64,000 nt of DNA, from assembly GCA_021799475.1 (NCBI GenBank), contig JAJZAJ010000002.1:18855-82854 (forward strand), read 5' to 3'. The notes under the pieces are model-generated. The model was not told where the DNA came from and ran no database searches. It saw only the letters and a list, made by a program, of their open reading frames with translations. How positions within the stretch are numbered: the stretch's first letter is position 1; each line of letters opens with the position of its first letter. Below are positions 50,024 through 58,819 of this stretch, one piece after another. The translations under genes were made by a program, and so were the position numbers. Origin of the DNA: Microcaldota archaeon. Its GTDB lineage: Archaea > Micrarchaeota > Micrarchaeia > Micrarchaeales > Micrarchaeaceae.

Positions 50024-50350
50024 TCAGGATATATCATTGCAGAGCTTAAGATCAAGCTCAGTGGCGACAGACAATACTGCTCTATGCAGGTCAGATTCAT
50101 CCAGTCCGGAGTTTTCCATAAATACTGACATTGCAGGAGCCTGTTTCCTAATCCATGTCAGCAGCTCAGACCTCCTGGTTTCAAATTCCTCTTTCTGTAT
50201 TAAGCCATCTTCAAACATGGAATTTGCTTCCGCGATATTCTTCAAGCATATTCCGATGACAGGGTCTGCAGCGCCTATCACGATCATGTCCTCAACCGCT
50301 TCGCGCCTTATAAACTGCGTCAATTCATCAAACCTCTTTCTCCTTTCCAT
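50024..50350 (-). CDS. Hypothetical helical protein, paralogue of its neighbour
   Basis: 108 aa, all-alpha and acidic at the C-terminus. It shares the layout F/LxDGLIxxxxFxxxxxxLLxxIRKxxP with the protein encoded 22 bp downstream (49681-50001). It probably lies at the head of a two-gene operon; the AT-rich stretch 50360-50400 may hold the promoter. No recognised domain. Confidence 0.65.
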   Translation of the reverse strand: MERRKRFDELTQFIRREAVEDMIVIGAADPVIGICLKNIAEANSMFEDGLIQKEEFETRRSELLTWIRKQAPAMSVFMENSGLDESDLHRAVLSVATELDLKLCNDIS

Positions 50351-50390
50351 ATAATCACTTTTGTGTGCCAGTCTTACATAAACAAGATAT

Positions 50391-50412
50391 TTATAATTAA
50401 GCCCCGGATGGG
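50391..50412 (-). repeat. Duplicated tRNA-Thr 3' end (distal copy)
   Basis: 22 bp identical to 51434-51455: TTATAATTAA followed by GCCCCGGATGGG. The second half is the 3' end of tRNA-Thr(UGU). Here the rest of the tRNA is absent, marking an att-like scar. Confidence 0.8.
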
Positions 50413-50465
50413 CTTTGAAGGAATAATCCTAGTAAAACGGCAAGCTAGGGATTAAAACGACAAAT

Positions 50466-50714
50466 TTATGCGCCTAAAACATTTAATATTCCGCGCGCCT
50501 TATAAACAATGTTTCTCTTTCTTGCTGCATACACATCTAATATACCAGGTTCTTTGAGTTTTCTAATACATGCCGTTCCTGTTTGATGAGAAATCCGCAA
50601 ATAATTTGAAGCAGTATTTGCATCTATATACATCCCAATATGGAGATTTACACCTTGGACATACTCTCGGTTTTTCACCTTCTTCTCTTGGTATCTATTT
50701 ATGGTGGCATCCAT
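50466..50714 (-). CDS. Small winged-helix protein, possible remnant of a Fic C-terminus
   Basis: 82 aa. IDANTASNYLRISHQTGTACIRKLKEPGILDVYAARKRNIVYKARGIL closely follows the winged helix that ends many Fic-family AMP-transferases (helix, recognition helix, LxxLGIL wing, RNxxY). No HPFxxGNGR catalytic motif is encoded upstream, so this is either a stand-alone regulator or a truncated relic. It lies inside the 1-kb segment bounded by tRNA-Thr repeats. Confidence 0.55.
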   Translation of the reverse strand: MDATINRYQEKKVKNREYVQGVNLHIGMYIDANTASNYLRISHQTGTACIRKLKEPGILDVYAARKRNIVYKARGILNVLGA

Positions 50715-50832
50715 TTTATGAGAAAAACGAAATAATTAAGATGTGAAATGGCGAAACAAATTTACCGAGAGGACATTAATGACGGAGAGGATATTTGAGG
50801 TTCATGCTTATCCGCGGACCAACCGCAGATAT

Positions 50833-51318
50833 TCACTCAATGAACCTGATGTAGATCCTTCGATACTGCCAAAGTACTGCCACGATCAGGATCGCAACCA
50901 CCGCTATGTACAGGTACAGGAACGGAAACGCCGCCGAGCTCTTCTTGACGCCTGTGCTTATGCTTATCGTCAGAAGCAGGCTCATCAGCCCCAGGAATGC
51001 CACTACCAGTGCGTGTACCGTGAATATCATGCTGAATGCGCTGGCCTGTTTGCTCTTGTCAATTCTGTAAAACAGGGAAGGGAGAGTCATGAGATACGGG
51101 TACCTTTCAAACAGCGTGTATCGGTACTTGATCACCAGAAGCGTTACCACAAAGACGCAAGTGAAAATGACAGGAGCTATGAACAGCGCGTTCTGGTCCG
51201 TGAATCCGAAATAATAAAGCGCCACAACCCAGGAAGCGAGGACAAGGAGCCCGCCAATCATAATGAGCATCTTGGCTATGCTCTCCAGTCCGTACTGCTT
51301 AATCGCCCTATTCGCCAT
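50833..51318 (-). CDS. Hypothetical four-helix membrane protein
   Basis: 161 aa from ATG 51318. Four hydrophobic helices: LIMIGGLLVLASWVVALYYF, FIAPVIFTCVFVVTLLVI, SMIFTVHALVVAFLGLMSLLL and FLYLYIAVVAILIVAVLW, with a basic Tyr-rich loop between helices 2 and 3. No family recognised. Within the segment bounded by the duplicated tRNA-Thr end; it may be cargo of that small insertion. Confidence 0.7.
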   Translation of the reverse strand: MANRAIKQYGLESIAKMLIMIGGLLVLASWVVALYYFGFTDQNALFIAPVIFTCVFVVTLLVIKYRYTLFERYPYLMTLPSLFYRIDKSKQASAFSMIFTVHALVVAFLGLMSLLLTISISTGVKKSSAAFPFLYLYIAVVAILIVAVLWQYRRIYIRFIE

Positions 51319-51433
51319 GAGTATGCTACCCAGCAAAGATATTTATGCTTTTTAGGAAACCGGTCTAACGGAGACACTCTCCCTGACTTTTATCATAAGG
51401 AAGCCGGTGTACTGCCGGAAGAGCTAATCATAA

Positions 51434-51455
51434 TTATAATTAAGCCCCGGATGGG
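51434..51455 (-). repeat. tRNA-Thr 3' end (proximal copy of 22-bp direct repeat)
   Basis: Overlaps the last 12-13 bases of tRNA-Thr(UGU) plus 10 bp of downstream flank, and is repeated exactly at 50391-50412. The pair encloses about 1.04 kb. Confidence 0.8.
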
Positions 51456-51514
51456 AATTGAACCCATAACATCCAGTTTACAAAACTGGCGCTCTGCCAT
51501 TGAGCTACCGGGGC
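51443..51514 (-). tRNA. tRNA-Thr (anticodon UGU)
   Basis: Acceptor GCCCCGG/CCGGGGC is perfect and the discriminator is U. Anticodon loop TTTGTAA gives TGT within stem CCAGT/ACTGG. No CCA, no intron. A TATA (TTTATATATTC, minus strand) near 51545-51555 lies upstream. Confidence 0.95.
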
Positions 51515-51530
51515 GGGAGAATCAATAATC

Positions 51531-53105
51531 TTACTCTCTGATGAATATATAAAAGTAGCTTATCAGCCTCCTGGCAACGGAGCCGAGCAATCCGAGCCTT
51601 GATGCCGTCCTCTCCATAAACTTCAAATCCTCTTTGCCTATCGCATTGATCGCCGCTGCAATTGGCGGGAATGCAAGCAGAATGACAACGGCATCTACAA
51701 GTATAGCCCATCTGCTGTATGACATGGAGTAAGTAAGCGTAAACATAAGAGCGCCAACAATAACCGATGCAAGCGCGATACGTGACAGCTTTCCAAGCTC
51801 CTGCTTGAAGCCGAACTGTTTTTTGAGCAGCTTCATGTACATAATGTTAAGCATCATTGGTGTTATCGCATACACTGCAACCAGCGCTCCGTACGCACCG
51901 TAATATGGCACAAGAAGGTAGAGGATGAGAATTTGGACTGCTACCGCAAGAAGCTGGTAGCGCATGTACTTTTTGGTATCCCCATGGCCTATTATCAGGG
52001 TTCCAGCGTATATTCCTATTATGCCTATGCCCATCCCTATTGCCATAACCGAGAAGAAAAACGGCAGCTCGGAATACTGCGAGCTGAATAGCAGGCTGGA
52101 AAGGGGTTGGACCACAGATACCAGATAAGCTATTATCGGGAAGAGAAGCAAGGCGCTGTAGCGCACGCTGCTGTTGTATATCCTTCCTATCTCTTTTGCA
52201 GTTTCCTTTCTGGCAAGAGCAGCGGAATAAGTGCCCAGCAGAACAAAAGTTATTGAGGTTATCGTCAGTTCCACAAACCTGGCTGATTTGTACGCGGCAC
52301 CGAAGTTGCCGACTATGGAAGCGGCAGTGTAGACGCCAAGCATCATTACCACGAAATTCTGCGCCCCCTGCGTCGCAACGTAAGATGCAACAACAGGAGC
52401 TGTAAACGAGGTAAGCTTTCCAACAAGCTGCCTCTTTGGTGCAATCCACCTGAATTTCTCTTTGACGACCATGATGGAGATGCCAGCAACCGCTCCGAAA
52501 GAGAGCCCTATGAGCAGCCCTCCTATCGCTCCAGATACGCCGTATCCAAGCAATACAAGGGTTACCGATGAAATGAAATTAATTATAGCGTATGATGCAT
52601 TTGACACAGCAGCTTCCTTGACCCTGCCCAATCCAACAAGCGCTCCCTGCGTCAGCGCAAAAAGCACAGTGAGCAATTCAGATATGGAGGCAAGCTGCAG
52701 AGGCAGGGCAAGGTATGGATTATGATAATATGCAGTAGCGATATAGCTGCTGAAGAGCAGTGACACTACGGCTATAACTGTCCCTATCGATATCGCAACG
52801 AAATATCCGCTGCTAAGCAGTGCGTTCGCAGAGCCCTTTGCCGCTTTCCCCATCTCAGGCAGCATCTTCCTGAATGCCGTGCCCATTCCGAAGTTGCTGG
52901 CAATAGTTATTATCCCGTTGAACGCAATGGCAATCGAGTATATACCGAATTCCGCTGGCTGCAAGAGCCTTGCCAGTATTATGAGCATCATGAGCGTTAC
53001 CAGCGCTACAGTTATCTGACCGGCAACGAATACGATGCCGCGCTTTGCGGCATGGGTGCCGAAATCAATCTCTTCCTGCTCTTCTTCCTCTTCTTGATAA
53101 GGCAC
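51531..53105 (-). CDS. Polysaccharide/lipid-linked oligosaccharide flippase (MATE/Wzx-like)
   Basis: 524 aa, about 14 hydrophobic helices. An acidic cytoplasmic N-terminus (EEEEEQEE) precedes FVAGQITVALVTLMMLIILARLLQPAEFGIYSIA, the opening helix pair of the polysaccharide transporter family; the later LVGLGRVKEAAVSNASY and IGHGDTKKYMRYQ loops also fit. It probably flips lipid-linked sugars for S-layer or surface-protein glycosylation, in keeping with the many N-glycosylation sites in the large surface proteins of this window. It lies 4 bp after trpS, in an operon with it. Confidence 0.88.
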   Translation of the reverse strand: MPYQEEEEEQEEIDFGTHAAKRGIVFVAGQITVALVTLMMLIILARLLQPAEFGIYSIAIAFNGIITIASNFGMGTAFRKMLPEMGKAAKGSANALLSSGYFVAISIGTVIAVVSLLFSSYIATAYYHNPYLALPLQLASISELLTVLFALTQGALVGLGRVKEAAVSNASYAIINFISSVTLVLLGYGVSGAIGGLLIGLSFGAVAGISIMVVKEKFRWIAPKRQLVGKLTSFTAPVVASYVATQGAQNFVVMMLGVYTAASIVGNFGAAYKSARFVELTITSITFVLLGTYSAALARKETAKEIGRIYNSSVRYSALLLFPIIAYLVSVVQPLSSLLFSSQYSELPFFFSVMAIGMGIGIIGIYAGTLIIGHGDTKKYMRYQLLAVAVQILILYLLVPYYGAYGALVAVYAITPMMLNIMYMKLLKKQFGFKQELGKLSRIALASVIVGALMFTLTYSMSYSRWAILVDAVVILLAFPPIAAAINAIGKEDLKFMERTASRLGLLGSVARRLISYFYIFIRE

Positions 53106-53109
53106 AAAA

Positions 53110-54231
53110 TCAGCCCTTTACCAGAAACTGCTCAAGCTTGTCCCTGGCGCGCTCCTTCTTTATCCTATGCTCTTCCAAAAATTCATTTATCCTGTCGGAC
53201 AGTTCCTTTTTGTGCTCTCCGGCCAGCATTGTCCCATCCCTCTCCCTTTCGAATATCTTTTCAAGCTTCCCGTCGTCAGGCTCGAACAGGAACCTGTAAT
53301 ATTGGCAGACCATGCACTTGTCTGGATTGCCTCCGTGCTTTTTCTGCAGCTCCGCAGTCGCCTGCTGGCCCGTAAGCGCCCTGCCGACCTTCTTTTCCAC
53401 CACATCTGGCTTATCTGTCAGGTAAATCGTATCTTTTCCGCTTGAAGAGGACATCTTCGCCTCTCCACTAAGCGATGGGAGGAACTGAGCATGCAGTATA
53501 GCGGGCTTGTAATAACCGAGCTTCCCTATAACGTCTCTCGCAAGCCTGAAGTGCACGTCCTGGTCAACGGCCAAAGGGATCAGGCACGGAACATTGCGTC
53601 CTTCTTCAACCGATTTCAGAAAAGCAGGAACAGCCTGCATGCTGGTGTAGAATATCCAGCCTATGTTGGATTCGTTAGTAAGCCCAAGCGCATCTTTTGC
53701 TGTAGAAAAAGTAATTCTCTTCGCAACCCTGCACGCCTGCTTGTAGAGCACTCCAGCATATTCTGTATCAAGGAATATCTTTGTTTTTTTCGGGTCGAAG
53801 CCAAGGGCTATGATATCTAGAATATTTTCATATGCTATAGATTTCATCTTTTCTATGTCCGTTATATCCTTCTTGGCAAGGAATTTCTCTTCATCAGGTA
53901 TCTGTATATACAGATCAGCTCCGAATTTATCCTGGAGCCATTTCGTCATCAGGAATGGAATCAGGTGGCCGAGCGTCATATCCCCTGAAGGAGCTCTCCC
54001 GGTATACAGGTAAAACTTGTTGCCCTTCTCATACTGGTCGAGCAGCCACTCCATCTCCCTATGGGCCAGGAATATCTTTCTTCGCAGCATGAAGTGCAGC
54101 TCTCCAGCATGTTTCTCTATTCTTTTCAGCAACGCATCGCTGATAGGAGTGATGCCAAAATTCTTCTCCAGGACTTCATAATCTATCTTGCCTTCCACTT
54201 TCCACGGTGTTACGCTGAAGGAACCCGCCAT
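53110..54231 (-). CDS. trpS: Tryptophan-tRNA ligase, archaeal/eukaryotic type
   Basis: 373 aa from ATG 54231 (MAGSFSVTPWKVEGKIDYE). Class I signatures: YTGRAPSGDMTLGHLIPF (HIGH-like GHLI) and SGEAKMSSSSG (KMSKS-like). VDQDVHFRLARDVIGK and the C-terminal CMVCQYYRFLF are typical of the archaeal/eukaryotic subgroup. The 20 upstream codons are not conserved. Downstream it is coupled to a flippase gene. Confidence 0.96.
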   Translation of the reverse strand: MAGSFSVTPWKVEGKIDYEVLEKNFGITPISDALLKRIEKHAGELHFMLRRKIFLAHREMEWLLDQYEKGNKFYLYTGRAPSGDMTLGHLIPFLMTKWLQDKFGADLYIQIPDEEKFLAKKDITDIEKMKSIAYENILDIIALGFDPKKTKIFLDTEYAGVLYKQACRVAKRITFSTAKDALGLTNESNIGWIFYTSMQAVPAFLKSVEEGRNVPCLIPLAVDQDVHFRLARDVIGKLGYYKPAILHAQFLPSLSGEAKMSSSSGKDTIYLTDKPDVVEKKVGRALTGQQATAELQKKHGGNPDKCMVCQYYRFLFEPDDGKLEKIFERERDGTMLAGEHKKELSDRINEFLEEHRIKKERARDKLEQFLVKG

Positions 54232-54392
54232 GATTATCAACCACTCTTCAGAATCAAAGCTTTTATTGGTTATGTGTGCCTGAATAGCCACTACTTATCA
54301 ATGTACAACGTCAGTGCGAAAAGAGCGCAAACTGCAGTAAAACACAAAACTTATAATATCTGGCATATAATCAAAAAGTAAGACGTGACAAA

Positions 54393-54710
54393 ATGGACAA
54401 GACTTATCTGCAGCATGTCGAGAGGATGAAGAGGACATTCGAGCTTGTAGCATACGCATCGCTCGGTATAGATATGGCAATAACTATAGTCACGCTTTTA
54501 TCTGCTAATACTCAGAATCATGCCCTGCAGGGACTGCAGTCTCTTCTCAACTGGGCTCTTAGCGCAGTATTTATAGTATCTGCTATCCTGCTCATCGCAA
54601 TTGCTTTCATGTCGCATTACGAGAAGATAATAGACCAGTTCGCAAGAATAGGCTTTAACTCCAACTCAAAAAAGCGGCTAAGGCAGAGGAAGCTGCAGCA
54701 TTACCGATAG
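54393..54710 (+). CDS. Hypothetical protein with two membrane helices
   Basis: 105 aa. Charged N-terminal helix, then two transmembrane segments (ELVAYASLGIDMAITIVTLL and LNWALSAVFIVSAILLIAIAF) joined by a short polar loop, and a strongly basic C-terminus (SKKRLRQRKLQHYR) probably facing the cytoplasm. No family recognised. It is divergent from trpS. Confidence 0.7.
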   Translation: MDKTYLQHVERMKRTFELVAYASLGIDMAITIVTLLSANTQNHALQGLQSLLNWALSAVFIVSAILLIAIAFMSHYEKIIDQFARIGFNSNSKKRLRQRKLQHYR

Positions 54711-54713
54711 CAT

Positions 54714-54727
54714 AAGATTTATATAGC
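54714..54727 (+). promoter_or_regulatory. TATA box of the L40e gene
   Basis: TAAGATTTATATAG in the 74-bp interval before the L40e start; GTGGT before ATG 54785 may be its ribosome-binding site. Confidence 0.5.
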
Positions 54728-54784
54728 TTCATAGGGAGATAATAGCACTTATCCGTTCTAGTCCGGACATCCATAGTGGTTCAA

Positions 54785-54940
54785 ATGGGAAGATTTCCTA
54801 TAGCAGACGCAGAGCTCGCCAAGATATCAATATGCAAGAAATGCAAGTCCAGGAACTTTGCCGGCGCGGAAAAATGCAGGAAATGCGGCAGCCCGTATCT
54901 AAGGCCAAAGAGGAAAGATGTAAAGGCTAAGGGCAAATAA
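54785..54940 (+). CDS. rpl40e: 50S ribosomal protein L40e (eL40)
   Basis: 51 aa, so easily missed. MGRFPIADAELAKISICKKC, then KSRNFAGAEKCRKCGSPYLR and RPKRKDVKAKGK: the CxxC...CxxC zinc ribbon and Arg/Lys tail are those of eL40. It is a component of the large ribosomal subunit. The following genes (HTH protein and DUF2666-like) are in the same orientation. Confidence 0.95.
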   Translation: MGRFPIADAELAKISICKKCKSRNFAGAEKCRKCGSPYLRPKRKDVKAKGK

Positions 54941-55043
54941 CGCGCCATAACGTATGATGGTATAAAGCAAAGATAGAGAAAGATAGAAAAAGCACTGATA
55001 TATCGCAATAAACCGAATAAAGAAAAAAACAACTGGTGGAAGC

Positions 55044-55268
55044 ATGGTAGATTTGAATCCTGTGGAGCAGTTGGTGATAAGCGCAATGAAGGAGCTCGGC
55101 GCTACGAAGGACACCAACATAAAGACTGCGGATGCGATAGCGGCTAAATGCAGCAGGCCTAAAGGGATGGTCAACAACACGCTAATCTCATTGCTGAACA
55201 AAGGGGTAATAAAAAGAGTAGCCAGGGAAAAGGCATCCGGATATTACATCACGTCAACAGAAGTCTGA
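55044..55268 (+). CDS. Small winged-helix protein
   Basis: 74 aa, essentially one winged helix: NPVEQLVISAMKELGATKD, TADAIAAKCSRPKGMVNNTLISLLNKGVIKRVAREKASGYYIT. Likely a small archaeal transcription regulator or chromatin-associated DNA-binding protein. It starts 103 bp after L40e and 24 bp before the next gene. No target site is apparent. Confidence 0.8.
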   Translation: MVDLNPVEQLVISAMKELGATKDTNIKTADAIAAKCSRPKGMVNNTLISLLNKGVIKRVAREKASGYYITSTEV

Positions 55269-55292
55269 TAAATTTGACAGAAGGCTGATAAC

Positions 55293-55769
55293 TTGGATGA
55301 ACCAGACCAGTACATCGACTTTTTGATTAAATATAAGGACTGGATAGCGATAAAAAGGATAGGCATAAGGGAGAACACAACACCGCAGGAGGTAGCATTC
55401 CATCTTGCTGGCATAAGGGGCAGCATGGACAAGAAAGTATATGGCATTCTTGGCATAAAGACGGAGCCGATGGACGCATTTGCCGAATCAGCGGTAAAAG
55501 ATCAGAAGAGGAATTACGACAGCCTGTCTGCTGCCATTGCCACACTCGGAAAACAGGAAGCCAGGAAGGCAGTCGATGACGCATGCAGCGGCAACAAAGA
55601 CCTAAAGCCCTTAGCGGAAACCTATCTGCTCGATAAGATTATAACAAGCATGGGCTACGACACGTTCCTGAACCAAACAGCCATGTCCAAGATATGGAAG
55701 GAGCTGAAGCTTCCAAAGCAGAGGGGGCGAAAAGCCGGAGCAAAGAAAGAAAAAGAGATATCAGAATAG
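55293..55769 (+). CDS. Archaeal hypothetical protein (DUF2666-like)
   Basis: 158 aa with a TTG start (LDEPDQYIDFLIKYKDWIAIKRIG). The segment EVAFHLAGIRGSMDKKVYGILGIK and overall length remind me of DUF2666, an archaeal family of unknown function; this is a recollection, not a search result. The C-terminus is Lys/Arg-rich (KLPKQRGRKAGAKKEKE), suggesting nucleic-acid contact. It lies 24 bp after the winged-helix gene, likely in one transcript with it. Confidence 0.7.
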   Translation: MDEPDQYIDFLIKYKDWIAIKRIGIRENTTPQEVAFHLAGIRGSMDKKVYGILGIKTEPMDAFAESAVKDQKRNYDSLSAAIATLGKQEARKAVDDACSGNKDLKPLAETYLLDKIITSMGYDTFLNQTAMSKIWKELKLPKQRGRKAGAKKEKEISE

Positions 55770-55826
55770 CCTTTCTACAGCCAGCCTCATCTTTATCTTA
55801 TTCTTTTCTTTTTGGGTTTTGACTGG

Positions 55827-56540
55827 TCAGACTCTAATTTGCAGGTCTGGTGCAGGGCAGATGACTGGGTTGTAGAACAACGCAAGAGGGGCGCCATCAC
55901 GCACTCCGAGGCTTCGCGCGGTCTTTCCCATCATTACAAAGTCATTCATCCCTATTCCGTAGCGTTTTGCGGTTACTTCGTCGGAATTCTTATAGAGTCC
56001 ATCACTGTGCCTTAGAAGCGCCGCCGCCTCGTTGAATCTTTTTATCAAAAATAATCCGAGGTCTCTCCTATCCCTTCCGGCTACGTCGGAACTGTCGTTC
56101 TTTACGCTGACCGTTTTCCCAATCAGGTCTTTGTCTATGGAGAATGCTTCGTTTACCTGTGCCGGGATCCATCTTCCGCCGCACAACGGGGATACTGCAT
56201 CACCAATATGTCCTTGCACCTCTATGAGCTTGAATTTCAATCCGGGACTTCCTGCTCTGAACTGCTCCCTAAGAGCTGTTGCAACTATGTTTACAATGTC
56301 GTTTGTGCTGTTGCACCCATCAGGATCTTTCGATAATCCCTCCTCTCTCAAATACCCACTGCACTTAAGAGCCGGCACTTTTATGCTCGGCTGAGGCCGT
56401 GTGAACGGCTCCTTCGGTTCACAAGTGACGGGTGCCAGCGCTACGCTCTTGCTATCTCCCAGCTCCGCGTCCGGGATAACTGTTGCTGTTTTGGTATATA
56501 GATTCCTCATCCGATCGCCATTAACCACATGGCACTGCAT
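55827..56540 (-). CDS. Hypothetical protein
   Basis: 237 aa, not recognised. Four Cys are spread through the protein (PVTCEPKEP, LKCSGYL, DGCNSTND, PLCGGRW). A central hydrophobic alpha/beta portion (NDIVNIVATALREQF...LKFKLIEVQGHIGD) precedes a C-terminal part with ARSLGVRDGAPLALFYNPVICPAPDLQI. No signal peptide. It is convergent with the DUF2666-like gene. It may be an orphan gene of this lineage. Confidence 0.65.
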   Translation of the reverse strand: MQCHVVNGDRMRNLYTKTATVIPDAELGDSKSVALAPVTCEPKEPFTRPQPSIKVPALKCSGYLREEGLSKDPDGCNSTNDIVNIVATALREQFRAGSPGLKFKLIEVQGHIGDAVSPLCGGRWIPAQVNEAFSIDKDLIGKTVSVKNDSSDVAGRDRRDLGLFLIKRFNEAAALLRHSDGLYKNSDEVTAKRYGIGMNDFVMMGKTARSLGVRDGAPLALFYNPVICPAPDLQIRV

Positions 56541-56749
56541 GATATATACTCCTTTTGTGCGGTGTTGGACATCTGTCTAATCATCCAGAACAGTATTTGA
56601 ATGCAGCATGTACAATCTTTATCCTCAAAACGGGAGCAAGAAGAATAAAGAAGAAAAAAGAACGCAGAAAGGGGGACTTCGGCGATCCCATTCAGTAGCT
56701 TTCGGACAGGACCAGAAAGATTTATAAATCATTGCAGAGGAATAAAAGC

Positions 56750-57562
56750 ATGGCCAGCGTATTGAATGTCCTAACCGATAGTTGGGAAATAATAAGGAAA
56801 CAGCCGACGGTGCTGATACCGTACACGGTTATTGCTATACTACTTATAGCTGTGATTGGCGCTGCAGCAGTAGTGCTGCTGGTGCCAAGCCTTATAGGCA
56901 TAGGCGCCGGAGGGCATAGCCTGTCAGCAAATCAGGTTATTACAACGATAGTCGGTCCTGTAGCGACTACTGTTGGCGTGGCTGTAGTGATAGGGTTCTT
57001 CATAGGTGCACTGCTCAACGGGATATACATAAGTCTTGCGTCGCAGGCAAAGAAGGGAAAGAAAATATCATTCGGCACCGCTTTCATTGCCGCAAGGAAG
57101 GCGTATATCAGGCTGCTTGAAGTCCAGCTTGTGACCCTGATAATATATGCTGTAATAGCACTTGTTATCCTCTCGCCTCTTCTGCTGCGCTCTCTCGGAC
57201 CGATATTTTCCGGCGCGATAGGAGCATACACTATACTGGTGTTTGCAGCTGCAATAATCCTGTGGCTTGCTTCGATGTTCCTGTTCCTGCCGAGTGTGAT
57301 AGTCGTTCTCGAAAACAAAGGCGCATGGGATGCGATAAAAAAGAGCATCTCTGTTGTGGGAAAACGCTTCTGGAGCGTTCTGAAGCTGTATCTTGCCTTG
57401 ATAGGCATAGGGATAGTATATTCTATCGTCGTAGGGATAATAGGGTTAGTGCCATTCATCGGCGCGATAATAACGTTCATAGTAGCAATCGTATATGCGA
57501 CATGGAATCTCCTACTGCCCGCAATATACTATATGGACTTTGTTGGAATCGGAAAGAAGTAG
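56750..57562 (+). CDS. Polytopic membrane protein (DUF975-like)
   Basis: 270 aa. I start it at ATG 56750 because the TATA (GATTTATAAATC, 56718-56729) would then drive a leaderless mRNA. An amphipathic N-terminus (VLNVLTDSWEIIRKQP) is followed by six or so helices, with the conserved-looking RSLGPIF and ENKGAWDAIKKSISVVGKRFW loop before the last pair. Such integral membrane proteins with an N-terminal LxxSWxxxxKxP segment are common in Archaea. Function unknown. Confidence 0.8.
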   Translation: MASVLNVLTDSWEIIRKQPTVLIPYTVIAILLIAVIGAAAVVLLVPSLIGIGAGGHSLSANQVITTIVGPVATTVGVAVVIGFFIGALLNGIYISLASQAKKGKKISFGTAFIAARKAYIRLLEVQLVTLIIYAVIALVILSPLLLRSLGPIFSGAIGAYTILVFAAAIILWLASMFLFLPSVIVVLENKGAWDAIKKSISVVGKRFWSVLKLYLALIGIGIVYSIVVGIIGLVPFIGAIITFIVAIVYATWNLLLPAIYYMDFVGIGKK

Positions 57563-57602
57563 GCGCTTCTTTCTCTTTTTTCTTTTTTCATAGGGCTTTG
57601 CC

Positions 57603-58250
57603 CTATTGTTTTTTTACCTTTTTAGCAGGAACGCTGTCCATGCTCCTCCATAGATATAGGGATGCTATGGTCCCATACGGGTGCCATGGATCTGCAATTT
57701 TTTTGAACTTTTCTTTGTTCGGCAGTTTTCTCAGACAATATGCCTTTAAAACCGCTTTCCTTAAACCCAGATCATCAAACGGGACTATGTCGCACCTATG
57801 CAAGCTGAATATAAGGAACATCTCTGCTGTCCATCTGCCTATTCCTTTTACGGCATCAAGCTCTTCTATAGCTGCATTGTCAGGCAGGCTTTCGAACTTG
57901 TCTAGTTCCAGCCTGCCATCTATTATGCGTGTACAAAGATCTTTCAGATATGAGTATTTCTGCGGTGATATTCCTGCATTCCTAATCCGCACCTCTGGAG
58001 TGTTGAGGAATTGCTTCGGCGTCGGCACTTTTCCGTTGTACAGGGATTTAAGCCTCTTGAATATCGCTGCACCCGCAGCCCCAGATACTTGCTGATAAAT
58101 TATCGCCTGCACTATGGATGCATAATAATCGCTGTGCCATTCCATATCGAATTTATCTTTGTTACTATCTATTATTTTCGAAAGCACCCTGTCATTCTTT
58201 TTCAGATGCACGATTCCAGTCTTCCAGGTATTTTTATCCGTCAGCAACAT
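57603..58250 (-). CDS. alkA: DNA-3-methyladenine glycosylase (HhH-GPD, AlkA-like)
   Basis: 215 aa from ATG 58250. Base-excision repair glycosylase: YYASIVQAIIYQQVSGAAGAAIFKRL, helix-hairpin-helix LDAVKGIGRWTAEMFLIF, and the catalytic Asp in DIVPFDDLGLRKAV. It removes alkylated bases, leaving abasic sites for ExoIII. A truncated paralogue start lies at 59796-59918. The C-terminus is basic (AKKVKK). Confidence 0.95.
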   Translation of the reverse strand: MLLTDKNTWKTGIVHLKKNDRVLSKIIDSNKDKFDMEWHSDYYASIVQAIIYQQVSGAAGAAIFKRLKSLYNGKVPTPKQFLNTPEVRIRNAGISPQKYSYLKDLCTRIIDGRLELDKFESLPDNAAIEELDAVKGIGRWTAEMFLIFSLHRCDIVPFDDLGLRKAVLKAYCLRKLPNKEKFKKIADPWHPYGTIASLYLWRSMDSVPAKKVKKQ

Positions 58251-58300
58251 AAATGCCTTATTTTCTATACGGGCTTTCTTACTATTCACTCCCAAGTAAT

Positions 58301-58819
58301 TCACTTGAATTCTGCTAGCCTATCCCACCACTTAATGTGTTTTTCCAGCCAATAATCTATAGAGAGCTTGCTCGGCCCATAGCCCGCATTTATTATCATC
58401 AGGGCAAGAAATACCAATGCATATATTATTCCTGTCCCTATATCTGTTGAACTTGGACCATATGGACCACCTAACCCTTCTGGTATAGCCCATATAAAAA
58501 GACTGAGCAATGTTCCCATTATATATGAGATCTTTCTTATAAATCCAAAGATCAGCGCCAGCCCGAGAAGGACTTCGCATGTGCCGATAAAATTAACCCA
58601 GAATGCCGGATTCTGAGCCACATACGTTGCCCAAAAATTAAACCACGGAAGCAGCCACGATGGCTGTCCTGTTCCAGCACTCTGTATAAGCTGCACGAAG
58701 ACATCAGCTTCGCCAGCCTGAAACTTGAACATTCCATCAATAAGCCATACCATTCCAAAAATAACACGCATGAAGGTCTTGAGTTCCTCCCTGTATTTAT
58801 GAAACCAGTGCTCTGCCAT
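58301..58819 (-). CDS. DoxD/DoxX-family membrane protein
   Basis: 172 aa, four helices. RVIFGMVWLIDGMFKFQ, NFWATYVAQNPAFWVNFIGTCEVLLGLALIFGFIRK and GGPYGPSSTDIGTGIIYALVFLAL closely resemble DoxD, the small subunit of thiosulfate:quinone oxidoreductase in Acidianus and other acidophiles. The GTGIIY block near the end is the usual conserved part. A DoxA partner is not visible nearby, so sulfur oxidation is not established; a general redox-membrane role is possible. Confidence 0.88.
   Translation of the reverse strand: MAEHWFHKYREELKTFMRVIFGMVWLIDGMFKFQAGEADVFVQLIQSAGTGQPSWLLPWFNFWATYVAQNPAFWVNFIGTCEVLLGLALIFGFIRKISYIMGTLLSLFIWAIPEGLGGPYGPSSTDIGTGIIYALVFLALMIINAGYGPSKLSIDYWLEKHIKWWDRLAEFK

Noticed and set aside
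50743..51528. Long plus-strand frame (261 codons)
   Set aside because: Antisense to the four-helix membrane protein and tRNA-Thr. Composition is rich in His, Gln, Arg and Tyr, as expected from the reverse of a hydrophobic coding sequence.
57262..58095. Plus-strand frame of 277 codons
   Set aside because: Out-of-frame reading of the membrane protein at 56750 and antisense of the glycosylase; both real genes have clear motifs.
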